Assembly (NCBI RefSeq): GCF_004684345.1
Contig: NZ_CP038469.1
Span: forward strand, 1,674,001 to 1,738,000
Length of the DNA: 64,000 nucleotides
DNA from: Citrobacter tructae
Lineage (GTDB): Bacteria > Pseudomonadota > Gammaproteobacteria > Enterobacterales > Enterobacteriaceae
Direction: 5' to 3'
Position numbers and translations under genes: made by a program. A model generated the notes under the pieces. It saw only the letters and a program-made list of their open reading frames with translations. It did no database searches and was not told the DNA's origin. Positions 1 to 7,636 of the stretch are shown here, piece after piece (positions within the stretch are counted from its first letter, which is position 1; every line of letters begins with the position of its first letter).

Positions 1-206
1 CTGGAGGAGTCGATTTCCTTGGTGAACAGGAACGGCGTGTGGATACGGGTGCCGGTCAGCTTGCCGGTGTTGTTGTCGGTCGGGATGTACAGGTTGTGAT
101 CCTGAGCAACGACTTCGATGCTGCCTTCGCGGTCCTTCACATCGACAGAACCTTTGATGTCTGCACCGCCGTCATCTTTCAGCCACAGATAAACTGGAAT
201 TGCCAT
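1..206 (-). CDS. hcp: Hcp family T6SS tube protein (partial, 3' end outside window)
   Basis: N-terminal 68 residues of a haemolysin-coregulated protein, the subunit that stacks as hexameric rings into the inner tube of the type VI secretion system. The protein starts MAIPVYLWLKDDGGADIKG and continues with a GSIEVVAQDHNLYIP strand and the THTPF-like segment typical of Hcp, here RIHTPFLFTKEID. The start is fixed by a GGAG ribosome site that overlaps the end of the upstream OmpA-domain gene, with only two bases between the genes. The rest of the gene lies beyond base 1. It is the last visible gene of the tssBCKL-OmpA-hcp operon. Confidence 0.93.
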   Translation of the reverse strand, partial: MAIPVYLWLKDDGGADIKGSVDVKDREGSIEVVAQDHNLYIPTDNNTGKLTGTRIHTPFLFTKEIDSS

Positions 207-208
207 TT

Positions 209-1888
209 TTACTTCTCCATTTTGTTTTGAGCGACGTCATCATCCTGCGATGGCGTCTGGGGGTTGCCCGGTAACTGACAGGCGTTGGCCTGAGGCACCA
301 GACTGATTTCGACACGACGGTTGAGCGCACGGCCTTCCGGCGTGTCATTGGTTGCGACAGGGCGGCTTTCGCCATAGCCCTGGACTGCAAAACAGCTTTC
401 CGGCACGTCGCCGGTGTCACGCATCCAGTCGCGCACCGCTTCCGCGCGTTCCCGGGAGAGCGTCTGGTTAAGTCCAGGATTGCCGGTGTTATCGGTGTGC
501 CCTGCGACCACGATCAGCCAGCCTGGTTTGGCTTTGATGCCCACCAGAGAGTTCACCAGCAGTTTGGTGGAGCCGGGTTTGAGCGCGTATTTGCCGGAAT
601 CGAACAGGGACATGCTGTCGAGGCGGACAATGGTCGGGAGCACTTTCGGTTTTGGCGGCGGCGGAGGCGGCACGTAGGTATCAATCGCCTGCTGAACGCT
701 CAGCCACAGACGCTCACCCGGGTACAAACCCAGATCATAACGTTGCGGCGTACCCTGACGCTGCCAGCGCTCCAGCAGCAGTGCATCCTGTTGCAGAGCC
801 TGTAAGGACTGTGCTTTCGGCGCGTAGTGCGTCATCGGAATGGCGTACCAGCGCTGCAAATCAGAACCTATGCGCCCAATCAGCGACTGGTTATTCAGCA
901 CAGACAGGCTAATTGCGAAGAGTGCGCAAAGCAGCAGCACGATCACCACGCGGCGTCCGGTTTTTCCTCCCTGCAACGGCATGGCATACGGAGCCAGCAG
1001 AGGCAAAAGAGGGTCAGGGAAATGCCACAGCGCGGGATAAGAAGCCGTGACAACCGGAGGTAACAGCTTCGAATGACGGAACAGCCACTGCGGCCAGACG
1101 GCCTCTGGCAGGGATTTCACCGCCCCACTGCGCACAGCCACGGCGAAAGGGGTGACGGCCGGGCACAGCCGGTCGGCTTTGCTCAGTTCATCCATCACCA
1201 CCTGTTGCAACATCGTCATCGCGTGGGACAAATATGGCAGCCGGGTCACGTTTTCAGCACTCTGACGCCAGTCGTCGAGCAGCATGGCTGGCTCATCGGT
1301 CGGGCAGACCAGTGACGTTTTGCCGCGCACGACAATCCACGGGGCCTCCGGGCCAGAAAACTCGCCCGTCAGCACCACCGGCGGCGTATAGCCCGACACG
1401 CCTTTCAGCTGTTTAACCTGCTGGCGCAGGCTTTTCAGCGAGGCGCGGAGCACCCCTTCGTCTTCGTGAAGATCGGGCAAGCAGCGGAACATCACCACCA
1501 GTTGCCCGGCCATCCGCGACTCGCGAGCCAGAAGACGGTCAGCAAACTTACTCAGGTGCTCAACGGCGCCCACGTTCAGATAACAGCCCTGTGCCGTTGT
1601 TCTGCAGGCGCTTTCCGCGAAGAACGAGCCCTCGGTATCGCCACAGACCAGCAACACCGGTCCGGTAAATCCTTCCGGCGGATAAATCCCGTCTTCGGTC
1701 TGGCTGCCCACCGGGCGCTGGCGCAGGTAACTCCGACGCGCCAGTAGCCCGGCCACCATCATTGCCACCAGCGTCAGCATACTTTTCAGCGGTCCGGAGG
1801 TATTCAGAAATCCCCAGACCAGCCAGAGCACCGCCGCGAGGCAAATCAGCACCGGAAAAGCGGCTCTTAACAGGGCAGATCGTCGCAT
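209..1888 (-). CDS. T6SS-associated OmpA-domain protein (peptidoglycan anchor)
   Basis: A 559-residue membrane protein that probably ties the T6SS membrane complex to peptidoglycan. Two hydrophobic segments are visible, near residues 8-30 and 315-335. The C-terminal 130 residues form an OmpA/MotB domain with the GHTDNTGNP motif, the LSRERAEAV helix and the closing LNRRVEI motif. The start was set at 1888 because its ATG overlaps the tssL stop by one base (ATGA); the longer open frame to 1993 lies wholly inside tssL. In related enterobacterial T6SS clusters an OmpA-domain gene occupies this position between tssL and hcp. The proline run PPPPPPKPK ahead of the OmpA domain looks like a periplasmic spacer. 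Confidence 0.9.
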   Translation of the reverse strand: MRRSALLRAAFPVLICLAAVLWLVWGFLNTSGPLKSMLTLVAMMVAGLLARRSYLRQRPVGSQTEDGIYPPEGFTGPVLLVCGDTEGSFFAESACRTTAQGCYLNVGAVEHLSKFADRLLARESRMAGQLVVMFRCLPDLHEDEGVLRASLKSLRQQVKQLKGVSGYTPPVVLTGEFSGPEAPWIVVRGKTSLVCPTDEPAMLLDDWRQSAENVTRLPYLSHAMTMLQQVVMDELSKADRLCPAVTPFAVAVRSGAVKSLPEAVWPQWLFRHSKLLPPVVTASYPALWHFPDPLLPLLAPYAMPLQGGKTGRRVVIVLLLCALFAISLSVLNNQSLIGRIGSDLQRWYAIPMTHYAPKAQSLQALQQDALLLERWQRQGTPQRYDLGLYPGERLWLSVQQAIDTYVPPPPPPKPKVLPTIVRLDSMSLFDSGKYALKPGSTKLLVNSLVGIKAKPGWLIVVAGHTDNTGNPGLNQTLSRERAEAVRDWMRDTGDVPESCFAVQGYGESRPVATNDTPEGRALNRRVEISLVPQANACQLPGNPQTPSQDDDVAQNKMEK

Positions 1889-2592
1889 CAGCGCAGCTCC
1901 GGAAGTTGCTGGTGCAGCAGATCCTGCAGCCACAAATGACCACCCGCCCAAGCCAGCGCGGTGAGCACCACGGCCAGAGCAATCCAGAACCACACGGAAC
2001 GCAGAAGGTTATAGCGGCGTTTGCCGGTTTTCTGCACCACCAGAGACACTCCGGTTTCCAGCGGCGGAACTCGCTCATTCAGGACCGCAAGCACTTCCTC
2101 ACGCTGAGTCTGACCCACGCCAGAAAGACTGAACTGCCCCTGGAAACCCAAAGCCAGCACGCGCTGGTAGCAGGTCAGTACCGCCGGAACCGGAGAAGGC
2201 TGACGCAGCACTTCCGCGATACGGTCATACAGCGCACCACCGGCACGAAGCGAACCGAAGTAACGGGCCTGCAACGGTGCGGCGCGCCAGATTTTAGCGC
2301 CTTCATCGACCACCACTTGTTGGGGTTCTTCCGTCTCAGAGGCCGTCTCTGCCACTTCTGGCCTGCGGTTCATCACTGCCTCGTCCAGCAGTGCGCACTG
2401 CGCGTAGGAGATGTGGGTGATGCTTTCAGAGTCGTAGCCCGCTCGCTCCAGCGCTTCGCGTACGCTTTCGACCTGCGCGCAGCAGTTCTCATACAGCGCC
2501 TGACCATCCGGCGCTTTCGCGCCGTGGCGTAACTGGGCAACCGTAAGCCACGTATCCGCCATCAGCGTGTCGAGATCGATATCCTTTCTCAT
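1888..2592 (-). CDS. tssL: T6SS inner-membrane protein TssL (DotU family)
   Basis: A 234-residue DotU/IcmH-like protein that joins TssM and TssJ in the T6SS trans-envelope complex and recruits the baseplate. The cytoplasmic helical domain carries the family-typical SYAQCALLDEAVM segment near residues 60-75 and a GALYDRI region. A single transmembrane helix lies near the C-terminus (residues about 200-220, FWIALAVVLTALAWAGG), as expected for a tail-anchored TssL. A Glu-rich insertion (about residues 77-95) separates the two halves. Both junctions are ATGA-type overlaps, with tssK upstream and the OmpA-domain gene downstream, so translation is probably coupled. Confidence 0.93.
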   Translation of the reverse strand: MRKDIDLDTLMADTWLTVAQLRHGAKAPDGQALYENCCAQVESVREALERAGYDSESITHISYAQCALLDEAVMNRRPEVAETASETEEPQQVVVDEGAKIWRAAPLQARYFGSLRAGGALYDRIAEVLRQPSPVPAVLTCYQRVLALGFQGQFSLSGVGQTQREEVLAVLNERVPPLETGVSLVVQKTGKRRYNLLRSVWFWIALAVVLTALAWAGGHLWLQDLLHQQLPELR

Positions 2593-3938
2593 GAGCGCAG
2601 CACCGCAAACAGTTCAAGTTCGAGTTCACCCAGCAGCGAAGGCACGTAGAACATGCAAACGCCCTGCTCCAGCATGTCGTGCGCCGCTTTGCTTTCCATA
2701 TCGAGGACGAAGTACTGGTTTTCCAGTCGCACCGGTAATGCCGCCGGAACCCGGCTGAGCGGGATAAGCGCGATCCCTTCCATGGCGACACCAGAAATCA
2801 GACCGACATCGTCCGGGGTCCCTGCCATCGCCATTTCGGCAAACTTCTCGGCCACCTGCCAGGCAGGCAGATTCGAGCGAACGGAGAGATAGAAATCGGC
2901 CTCTTCGCGCAGACGAATATCGTGCAGCACCGCTTTCCAGGTCTGTTGATCCGGACGGCTCATAGTGATGGCCACGACACGTGACGGCAGGCTGGCCTCC
3001 AGCAGTTCGCTGATCAACTCAAACAGACGCGGGAATGTATTTTCCGGCACAGAATGGTCGTAGCCAGGAATGGTGTCCAGGTCATGATCCAGCGAAAACG
3101 TCAGCATACTGCCCGCCAGACGCGCCAGTTCCACCCAGACCTGTTCAGGATGGCGGGACGGGAAACGTTCATATTCGGTCAGCACGCGGGCATGGGTGTT
3201 GAGCGCATTCAGCAGCCAGAACAACGACACGTCAGCGACGGCAAAATCGGCCATCCGATCATTGCTTTCTCTGCGCATCGACATCAGGCGCTGGCGACGC
3301 GAGCGCAGCTGACGGTTCAGCAGCACCAGTCGTTCGCGCAGCAAAGAGCTCGCAGAGAACATCGCCATCGGCGGGATGAAATCCGGATCCTGACGCCAGC
3401 CGCTGTGCCCATCTTTCAGCAAGCGGGCGATAGCGCAGGTTTGCCAGCCATCGTTGTTTTCATGGTCGAAGCGGAAGGCCAGATTAAAACGGGCCACCGC
3501 CATCGGCTCTTCTTCCTGACCGAATGCGTCGGCAACCGTCACCCACTCCTCACGATAACGAAGCGGGCGTTCCGCCTGAACTTCCTCGGTCTTGACATTG
3601 GCGATCCCCGGTTGCATGACCGGCAGAGCAAGATACACGGTCACGCTGTCGGAACGACCTACACCACCCGCCACGATCTCGCGTGGTTCAGGCGGGAGAT
3701 CGCTGCTTTGGGTGTCGATCAGCGTGCCATCGGGCAGCCACACACGCAGGACCTGCGTCTGAAGAAGCCCGGATGTCAGCAGAGAATCGTTCAGCTCAAC
3801 GCGCTCAACGCCCCACGGGAACGGGCTGGTTAACGCCGACAGCCCTGAACGGGAAAAGGCATCCCATTCCGACTGCTGCTGGAACTGTTGCGGGGCCAGC
3901 AAGGCCCCTTCGTTCCATAACGGACGATAAATTTTCAT
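2589..3938 (-). CDS. tssK: T6SS baseplate protein TssK
   Basis: A 449-residue TssK (VasE/ImpJ) protein, the trimeric baseplate subunit that connects the contractile sheath platform to the TssL/TssM membrane complex. The opening MKIYRPLWNEGALLAPQQFQ is the family signature (W.EG..L.PQHFQ-like). Length agrees with the family (about 445). It starts 18 bases after the tssC stop and its own stop overlaps the tssL start by four bases. No broken motif or frame problem is seen. Confidence 0.95.
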   Translation of the reverse strand: MKIYRPLWNEGALLAPQQFQQQSEWDAFSRSGLSALTSPFPWGVERVELNDSLLTSGLLQTQVLRVWLPDGTLIDTQSSDLPPEPREIVAGGVGRSDSVTVYLALPVMQPGIANVKTEEVQAERPLRYREEWVTVADAFGQEEEPMAVARFNLAFRFDHENNDGWQTCAIARLLKDGHSGWRQDPDFIPPMAMFSASSLLRERLVLLNRQLRSRRQRLMSMRRESNDRMADFAVADVSLFWLLNALNTHARVLTEYERFPSRHPEQVWVELARLAGSMLTFSLDHDLDTIPGYDHSVPENTFPRLFELISELLEASLPSRVVAITMSRPDQQTWKAVLHDIRLREEADFYLSVRSNLPAWQVAEKFAEMAMAGTPDDVGLISGVAMEGIALIPLSRVPAALPVRLENQYFVLDMESKAAHDMLEQGVCMFYVPSLLGELELELFAVLRS

Positions 3939-3956
3939 CCCTGGAATTTCCTCGCC

Positions 3957-5507
3957 TTACGACTTGGCTTTCGGCATCTGGGAAACCAGTGAAAGGTTGA
4001 CGTCCATCCCTTCGACCTGGAAGTGCGGCACCGCGTACAGTTTCACGCGGAAGAAGCCCGGGTTATCTTCGATGTCCTCCACCAGCACTTTCGCATCGCG
4101 CAGCGGGTGAGACGCCTGCAGCTCATCGCCCGGATCGGTCATTTCAGTGACCAGACCACGTACCCAGGTGTTGAGTTCCAGCTCCAGCAGACGACGGTCC
4201 TTAGTGGTACCGATGTTTTCACGCTGGATCAGCTTCAGATAGTGCGCGATACGGGACAGCAGAAAGATGTATGGCAGACGGGCGTTGATGCGGCTGTTAG
4301 CGGTCGCATCTGCCGTGTCATACAGCGCCGGTTTCTGGGGGGAGTTCGCCGAGAAGAAGCAGGCGTAATCGCGGTTTTTGTAATACGACAGCGGGATGAA
4401 ACCGAGGTTGGCGAATTCAAATTCGCGGGTTTCCGGGATCATCACTTCTGACGGGATTTTCACCTGGTTGCCGGTACCGAGATCGTACAGGTGGATTGGC
4501 AGGTCTTTTACTGCGCCACCGGCCTGCGGGCCGCGGATCTGCACACACCAGCCGTTGTTGATGAAGCTTTTCACCATGTTGGCGGCGAAGGCGAACGACG
4601 CGTTGGTCCACAGGTATTTATCGTGATCCGGGCCTTTTACTTCTTCGACGTAGTTGAAGCTGCGCACCGGTACGGTATCCGGGCCATATGGCAGACGGCC
4701 CAGCACGCGCGGCATCACCAGACCGATATAGCGGGAGTCGTCAGTCTCGCGGAAGGATTTCCACTTGATGTACTCGGCGCGATCGAAGTAGTTGCCGATA
4801 TCTTTGATGGCGGCCACTTCTTCCATGGAATCTTTCAGGAAGAATTTCGGACCCGCAGAGCCGATAAACGGCATGTGCGCCGCGGCAGAGACTTTAGACA
4901 GGTTACGCATCAGCGCCACATCTTGCGGGCTGGCATCGAACTCGTAGGCAGAGATCACTGCACCAATCGGCTCGCCACCCGGGGTGTCGTATTCTGCGAT
5001 GTAGGTCTGTTTGTACAGACCGCTCTGGATGATTTCCGGGGAGTCTTCGAAGTCCTGACGCAGCTCTTCTTTGGAGAGGTCAAGGATTTCCAGTTTCACG
5101 TTCTGGCGGAAGTCGGTTTTGTCGACCAGGTGCTTCAGGCCGCGCCAGACTGATTCCACTTTCTGGAACGCATCGTTGTGCATTACTTCATCAAGCTGAC
5201 GACTAATCTGGAAATCCAGTTCAGCGATGTGATGGTCGAGCAGGGTTTTATCCAGTTTTTCGACTGTCTGACCGGATTTTTTCAGGCACTGCATGAAGAC
5301 CTGTACCGCCGCCGTGACGCGCGCGTCTGCAGAGGTTTCGGCCATGATGTTATTGTCCTGAAAACCATCCAGCTCGCCGAGTTTTGACACCGGCGTTAAA
5401 TTGATTTTCTCGAACAGAGATGCGTAAACACCGCTCTGTGGCAGTGTTTTTTCCACAGTCGCGCCACCCGCCTGAGCCAGGGATTCATTATTAATAGACA
5501 TAAGCAT
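3957..5507 (-). CDS. tssC: T6SS contractile sheath large subunit TssC
   Basis: A 516-residue TssC (VipB/ImpD) protein, which assembles with TssB into the contractile sheath around the Hcp tube. Family landmarks include VESVWRGLKHLVDKTDF, the PFIGSAGPKFF region and the C-terminal FRVKLYAVPHFQVEGMDVNLSLVS strand. Two in-frame ATGs are possible, 5507 and 5501. The only purine-rich stretch (ACGAG) lies four bases before the first and ten before the second, so the exact start is uncertain. It lies 36 bases downstream of tssB in the same operon. Confidence 0.95.
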   Translation of the reverse strand: MLMSINNESLAQAGGATVEKTLPQSGVYASLFEKINLTPVSKLGELDGFQDNNIMAETSADARVTAAVQVFMQCLKKSGQTVEKLDKTLLDHHIAELDFQISRQLDEVMHNDAFQKVESVWRGLKHLVDKTDFRQNVKLEILDLSKEELRQDFEDSPEIIQSGLYKQTYIAEYDTPGGEPIGAVISAYEFDASPQDVALMRNLSKVSAAAHMPFIGSAGPKFFLKDSMEEVAAIKDIGNYFDRAEYIKWKSFRETDDSRYIGLVMPRVLGRLPYGPDTVPVRSFNYVEEVKGPDHDKYLWTNASFAFAANMVKSFINNGWCVQIRGPQAGGAVKDLPIHLYDLGTGNQVKIPSEVMIPETREFEFANLGFIPLSYYKNRDYACFFSANSPQKPALYDTADATANSRINARLPYIFLLSRIAHYLKLIQRENIGTTKDRRLLELELNTWVRGLVTEMTDPGDELQASHPLRDAKVLVEDIEDNPGFFRVKLYAVPHFQVEGMDVNLSLVSQMPKAKS

Positions 5508-5543
5508 TTTACTCGTGATTATTCCGTTAAAAGTTTTCAGTAA

Positions 5544-6041
5544 TTAAGCCTGAATCGGGGCGAGTGCATTTAACTCATTGCGCAATTCGTCGCTGAGGGT
5601 TGGGTCTTTCAGAATTTTTTCCAGTTCTTTCCGGAAAGTGACGTTATCCAGTAAATTGGATTTTAAATCGCGCAATAAATTACGCATGGCCAGCATGGCG
5701 CGAAGCTGAGGTATTTGACGGGCAACCTGTTCAGGTTCGAAGTCTTTCATATCCTGGAACTGGAGGCGGATATTCTCTTCTGAACCGTCGCTGGCGAGGG
5801 TATTTTTAACGGTGAGGTTAACTTCAGGATTCAGTTCGCTCAGTACGCTATTGAAATTATTCTTGTTTACGTTGATCTTTTCGCGCTCAGACAGTGCCCC
5901 TTCGGCCTTGCCGTTACTGAAGTCGCCCACGCTCAACAGTTTGAGGGGGAGTTCGACTTTCTTCTGGGCACCGCCGGTGTGTAAATCAAGTTTGATATTA
6001 ACACGCGCCTTTGGAATTTCTGATTGGAATGAATCCGCCAT
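5544..6041 (-). CDS. tssB: T6SS contractile sheath small subunit TssB
   Basis: A 165-residue TssB (VipA/ImpB) protein, partner of TssC in the sheath. The N-terminus (DSFQSEIPKARVNIKLDLHTGG) and the KVELPLKLLSVGDFSNG segment are characteristic. A strong GGAGAG ribosome site precedes the ATG. It is the first gene of the visible T6SS operon, so the operon promoter should lie in the AT-rich stretch just to its right (6042-6420). Length fits the family. Confidence 0.95.
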   Translation of the reverse strand: MADSFQSEIPKARVNIKLDLHTGGAQKKVELPLKLLSVGDFSNGKAEGALSEREKINVNKNNFNSVLSELNPEVNLTVKNTLASDGSEENIRLQFQDMKDFEPEQVARQIPQLRAMLAMRNLLRDLKSNLLDNVTFRKELEKILKDPTLSDELRNELNALAPIQA

Positions 6042-6421
6042 ATTACATCGCTCTCCTGAATAATTTAACCCCTGATATGAATTAGGGTACTCACGTAAAA
6101 ATTGTGGGTAGCGTTTTACCAGTTACGGGAATAAACGTAAAGCAATGCAAATTAAAAAATTAAGTAAGCCAAAATAAAATCTTACCAGAAATGAATAATC
6201 GCACCACGCCTGCACCTTCAAATATCTTTGGTGTGAATACATAAAAATAAATATCAGGCTTTTATATTATTCAGAATTTTAATACAAAATTCGCAGAAAA
6301 AACCCATATTAAGTTAACTCAAAGAAACCCACTTTCCGAAAAACGCGTTGTACAAAAAACAGGATATTCCGATACATTTGGAACAACAATATTGTTAGCG
6401 ATGAAATAAAGGAAGATACAT
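6042..6421. other. AT-rich intergenic region upstream of the T6SS operon
   Basis: A 380-base stretch with no convincing gene and, by eye, a much higher A+T content than the T6SS genes. It should contain the tssB promoter on the minus strand and possibly a promoter for the plus-strand 95-residue gene. I could not pick out a good sigma70 or sigma54 promoter. The composition is what an H-NS-silenced T6SS promoter often looks like; that is inference only. Confidence 0.5.
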
Positions 6422-6475
6422 ATGTTTACAGGGACGATGACTAACCGCTATACCTCGATACACCCGGGTTATTAA
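6422..6475 (+). CDS. possible 17-codon leader ORF before the 95-residue gene
   Basis: ATG-initiated 17-codon frame (MFTGTMTNRYTSIHPGY) preceded by a good AAGGAAG ribosome site five to six bases upstream. Its TAA ends at 6475, one base before the ATG of the next gene at 6477. That next gene has no good ribosome site of its own, so it could depend on ribosomes that finish this small frame. Whether the peptide is made is unknown; nothing in it is recognisable. Confidence 0.3.
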   Translation: MFTGTMTNRYTSIHPGY

Positions 6476-6476
6476 G

Positions 6477-6764
6477 ATGAGTAAAATACCACGTAATCAC
6501 AGAGCCAGCTGGACAGTTCAGGAACTCACCTTCCCGGGCAGAACGGAGAATGCCATGAAGCTGATGGCGAACAAGCTGGGCATTCAATATCAGGGCGGCA
6601 TTATTCATGGAGCTCGCCAGCGGATCTGGACCGACAGGGAGTGGCGGAAACTTAAAGATAATATTCATCTTACCCCTTCAGGACTGTTGGACTACTTCCC
6701 TGGACGTACAGTGAGATCTATCGCAAAAGCAAAAGAACGACTCCGAAAGCATCGGGTTATCTAA
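6477..6764 (+). CDS. hypothetical small DNA-binding-like protein with two FPGRT repeats
   Basis: A 95-residue basic protein that I do not recognise. It contains two related units, each beginning with Trp-Thr and ending FPGRT..A followed by a Lys/Arg/Leu-rich helix: WT from about residue 11 with FPGRT near 18, and WTDREW from about residue 55 with FPGRT near 79. The second unit resembles a SANT/Myb-like helix-turn-helix of phage or island proteins. The first is about 16 residues shorter between the Trp and the FPGRT, as if internally deleted. DNA binding is inferred from this pattern only. It is convergent with the minus-strand small genes; its stop region overlaps their distal end. Confidence 0.5.
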   Translation: MSKIPRNHRASWTVQELTFPGRTENAMKLMANKLGIQYQGGIIHGARQRIWTDREWRKLKDNIHLTPSGLLDYFPGRTVRSIAKAKERLRKHRVI

Positions 6765-6911
6765 ACCACATTACTGAAGATTTTCCTTCAGCCAGATGGT
6801 CATACGCCTTTGCCCCATCCCCTTTCGTCAGCAGGCATTCAGGCTGATACTCGCAATATCCTTTGCCCCGTTGGTTTACAAACGGGCTCACCGAGCAAGA
6901 CAGATTTTCAT
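6757..6911 (-). pseudogene. probable frameshifted third small gene of the minus-strand cluster
   Basis: An ATG at 6911 overlaps the stop of the 71-residue gene (TAATG) but reads only MKICLAR before a TGA. A shifted frame immediately after it stays open to 6757 and looks protein-like (…SPFVNQRGKGYCEYQPECLL…, ending VMWFR), with two cysteines four codons apart. The simplest reading is a roughly 50-residue gene broken by one small indel. The open frame that extends rightwards to 7005 is antiphase to the 71-residue gene and was not accepted. No function can be assigned. Confidence 0.3.
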
Positions 6912-7126
6912 TACTTCTTCTGAGCAAGGACCTCCTGAAAAGCAGCCTTGATATCCGCCCTCTCCCTTGACCAGTGCAACACGCGAGCACGCAGCTCACC
7001 ATCATTCAGTTCAATGCCATTTTCTTCGATAAATTTTTGTAAGGGCTTATCAATGGCTTTGAATGCCATCTCCTTCTTTGGCCACCCAGCGTCTGGCCTT
7101 TCGGTTATTTCAAGAAGCTCGATCAC
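6911..7126 (-). CDS. hypothetical 71-residue protein (or C-terminal half of a split gene)
   Basis: An unrecognised 71-residue charged protein with predicted helices (FKAIDKPLQKFIEENGIEL, RVLHWSRERADIKAAFQEVL). The only start is a GTG at 7126 that overlaps the TGA of the upstream 169-residue gene (GTGA) and has no separate ribosome site. It may be made by translational coupling. It may also be the C-terminal part of one 240-residue protein, because a -1 shift at the C-AAA-AAG just before the TGA would join the two frames without a break. Confidence 0.5.
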   Translation of the reverse strand: MIELLEITERPDAGWPKKEMAFKAIDKPLQKFIEENGIELNDGELRARVLHWSRERADIKAAFQEVLAQKK

Positions 7127-7632
7127 TTTTTGAAGGCAGGTTCAAATTTATGGGCTTTACCTAACCCACCTTTTCTTGCTCTGGAAGTGAGTTGTTGATT
7201 TTTCTTCTGTTCTGTGGAGCTCAACACCACGTTATAAAGCATCGACAGATCTTTTTTTAACTCAAGATAACCACATGCTATTGCAAGGTATCGACATGCT
7301 TCTCTCACGCGACCCATTTTCTCGAAGGCCAGGGCAAGCGAATGTAAACCGATGGCAATCTCGGTAGACCCCGCCATCGTCTTGTCCCGATCGGCTTGCC
7401 GGCAAATCTGCTCAAACTCGTAGTTAAGCGCAGCATCATAATGGCTTTCGATATCATTCTCTCCATACTTCTGAAAGAAGTCTGAAGCACATTTATGCCC
7501 TGATTCCACCACTGAACCAATCTCCTCCTCAGACAAACCATCACGCTCGTTGGTCTGCTTTAATATCTGTTCAAAATTCCGGTAAAGAGTTTGAAAATCC
7601 TTTTCATCGTTTATCTCAACTTTGTTTGGCAT
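7123..7632 (-). CDS. hypothetical 169-residue helical protein
   Basis: Unrecognised, mainly alpha-helical protein. Residues about 95-125 (SLALAFEKMGRVREACRYL) have the spacing of a TPR-like helix pair. The C-terminus is basic (SRARKGGLGKAHKF). The ATG at 7632 lies ten bases after an AAGGAG ribosome site; between them is an ATG-TAA start-stop pair, giving ATGTAAATG. It heads a minus-strand cluster of two or three overlapping small genes between the T6SS and the island remnants. Nothing ties it directly to secretion. Confidence 0.6.
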   Translation of the reverse strand: MPNKVEINDEKDFQTLYRNFEQILKQTNERDGLSEEEIGSVVESGHKCASDFFQKYGENDIESHYDAALNYEFEQICRQADRDKTMAGSTEIAIGLHSLALAFEKMGRVREACRYLAIACGYLELKKDLSMLYNVVLSSTEQKKNQQLTSRARKGGLGKAHKFEPAFKK

Positions 7633-7636
7633 TTAC

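Noticed and set aside
6652..6661. TGGCGGAAAC, similar to the serT 3' end TGGCGGAAGC, as a possible attachment-site copy
   Set aside because: Only ten bases with one mismatch, inside the coding frame of the 95-residue gene; expected by chance in this much sequence.
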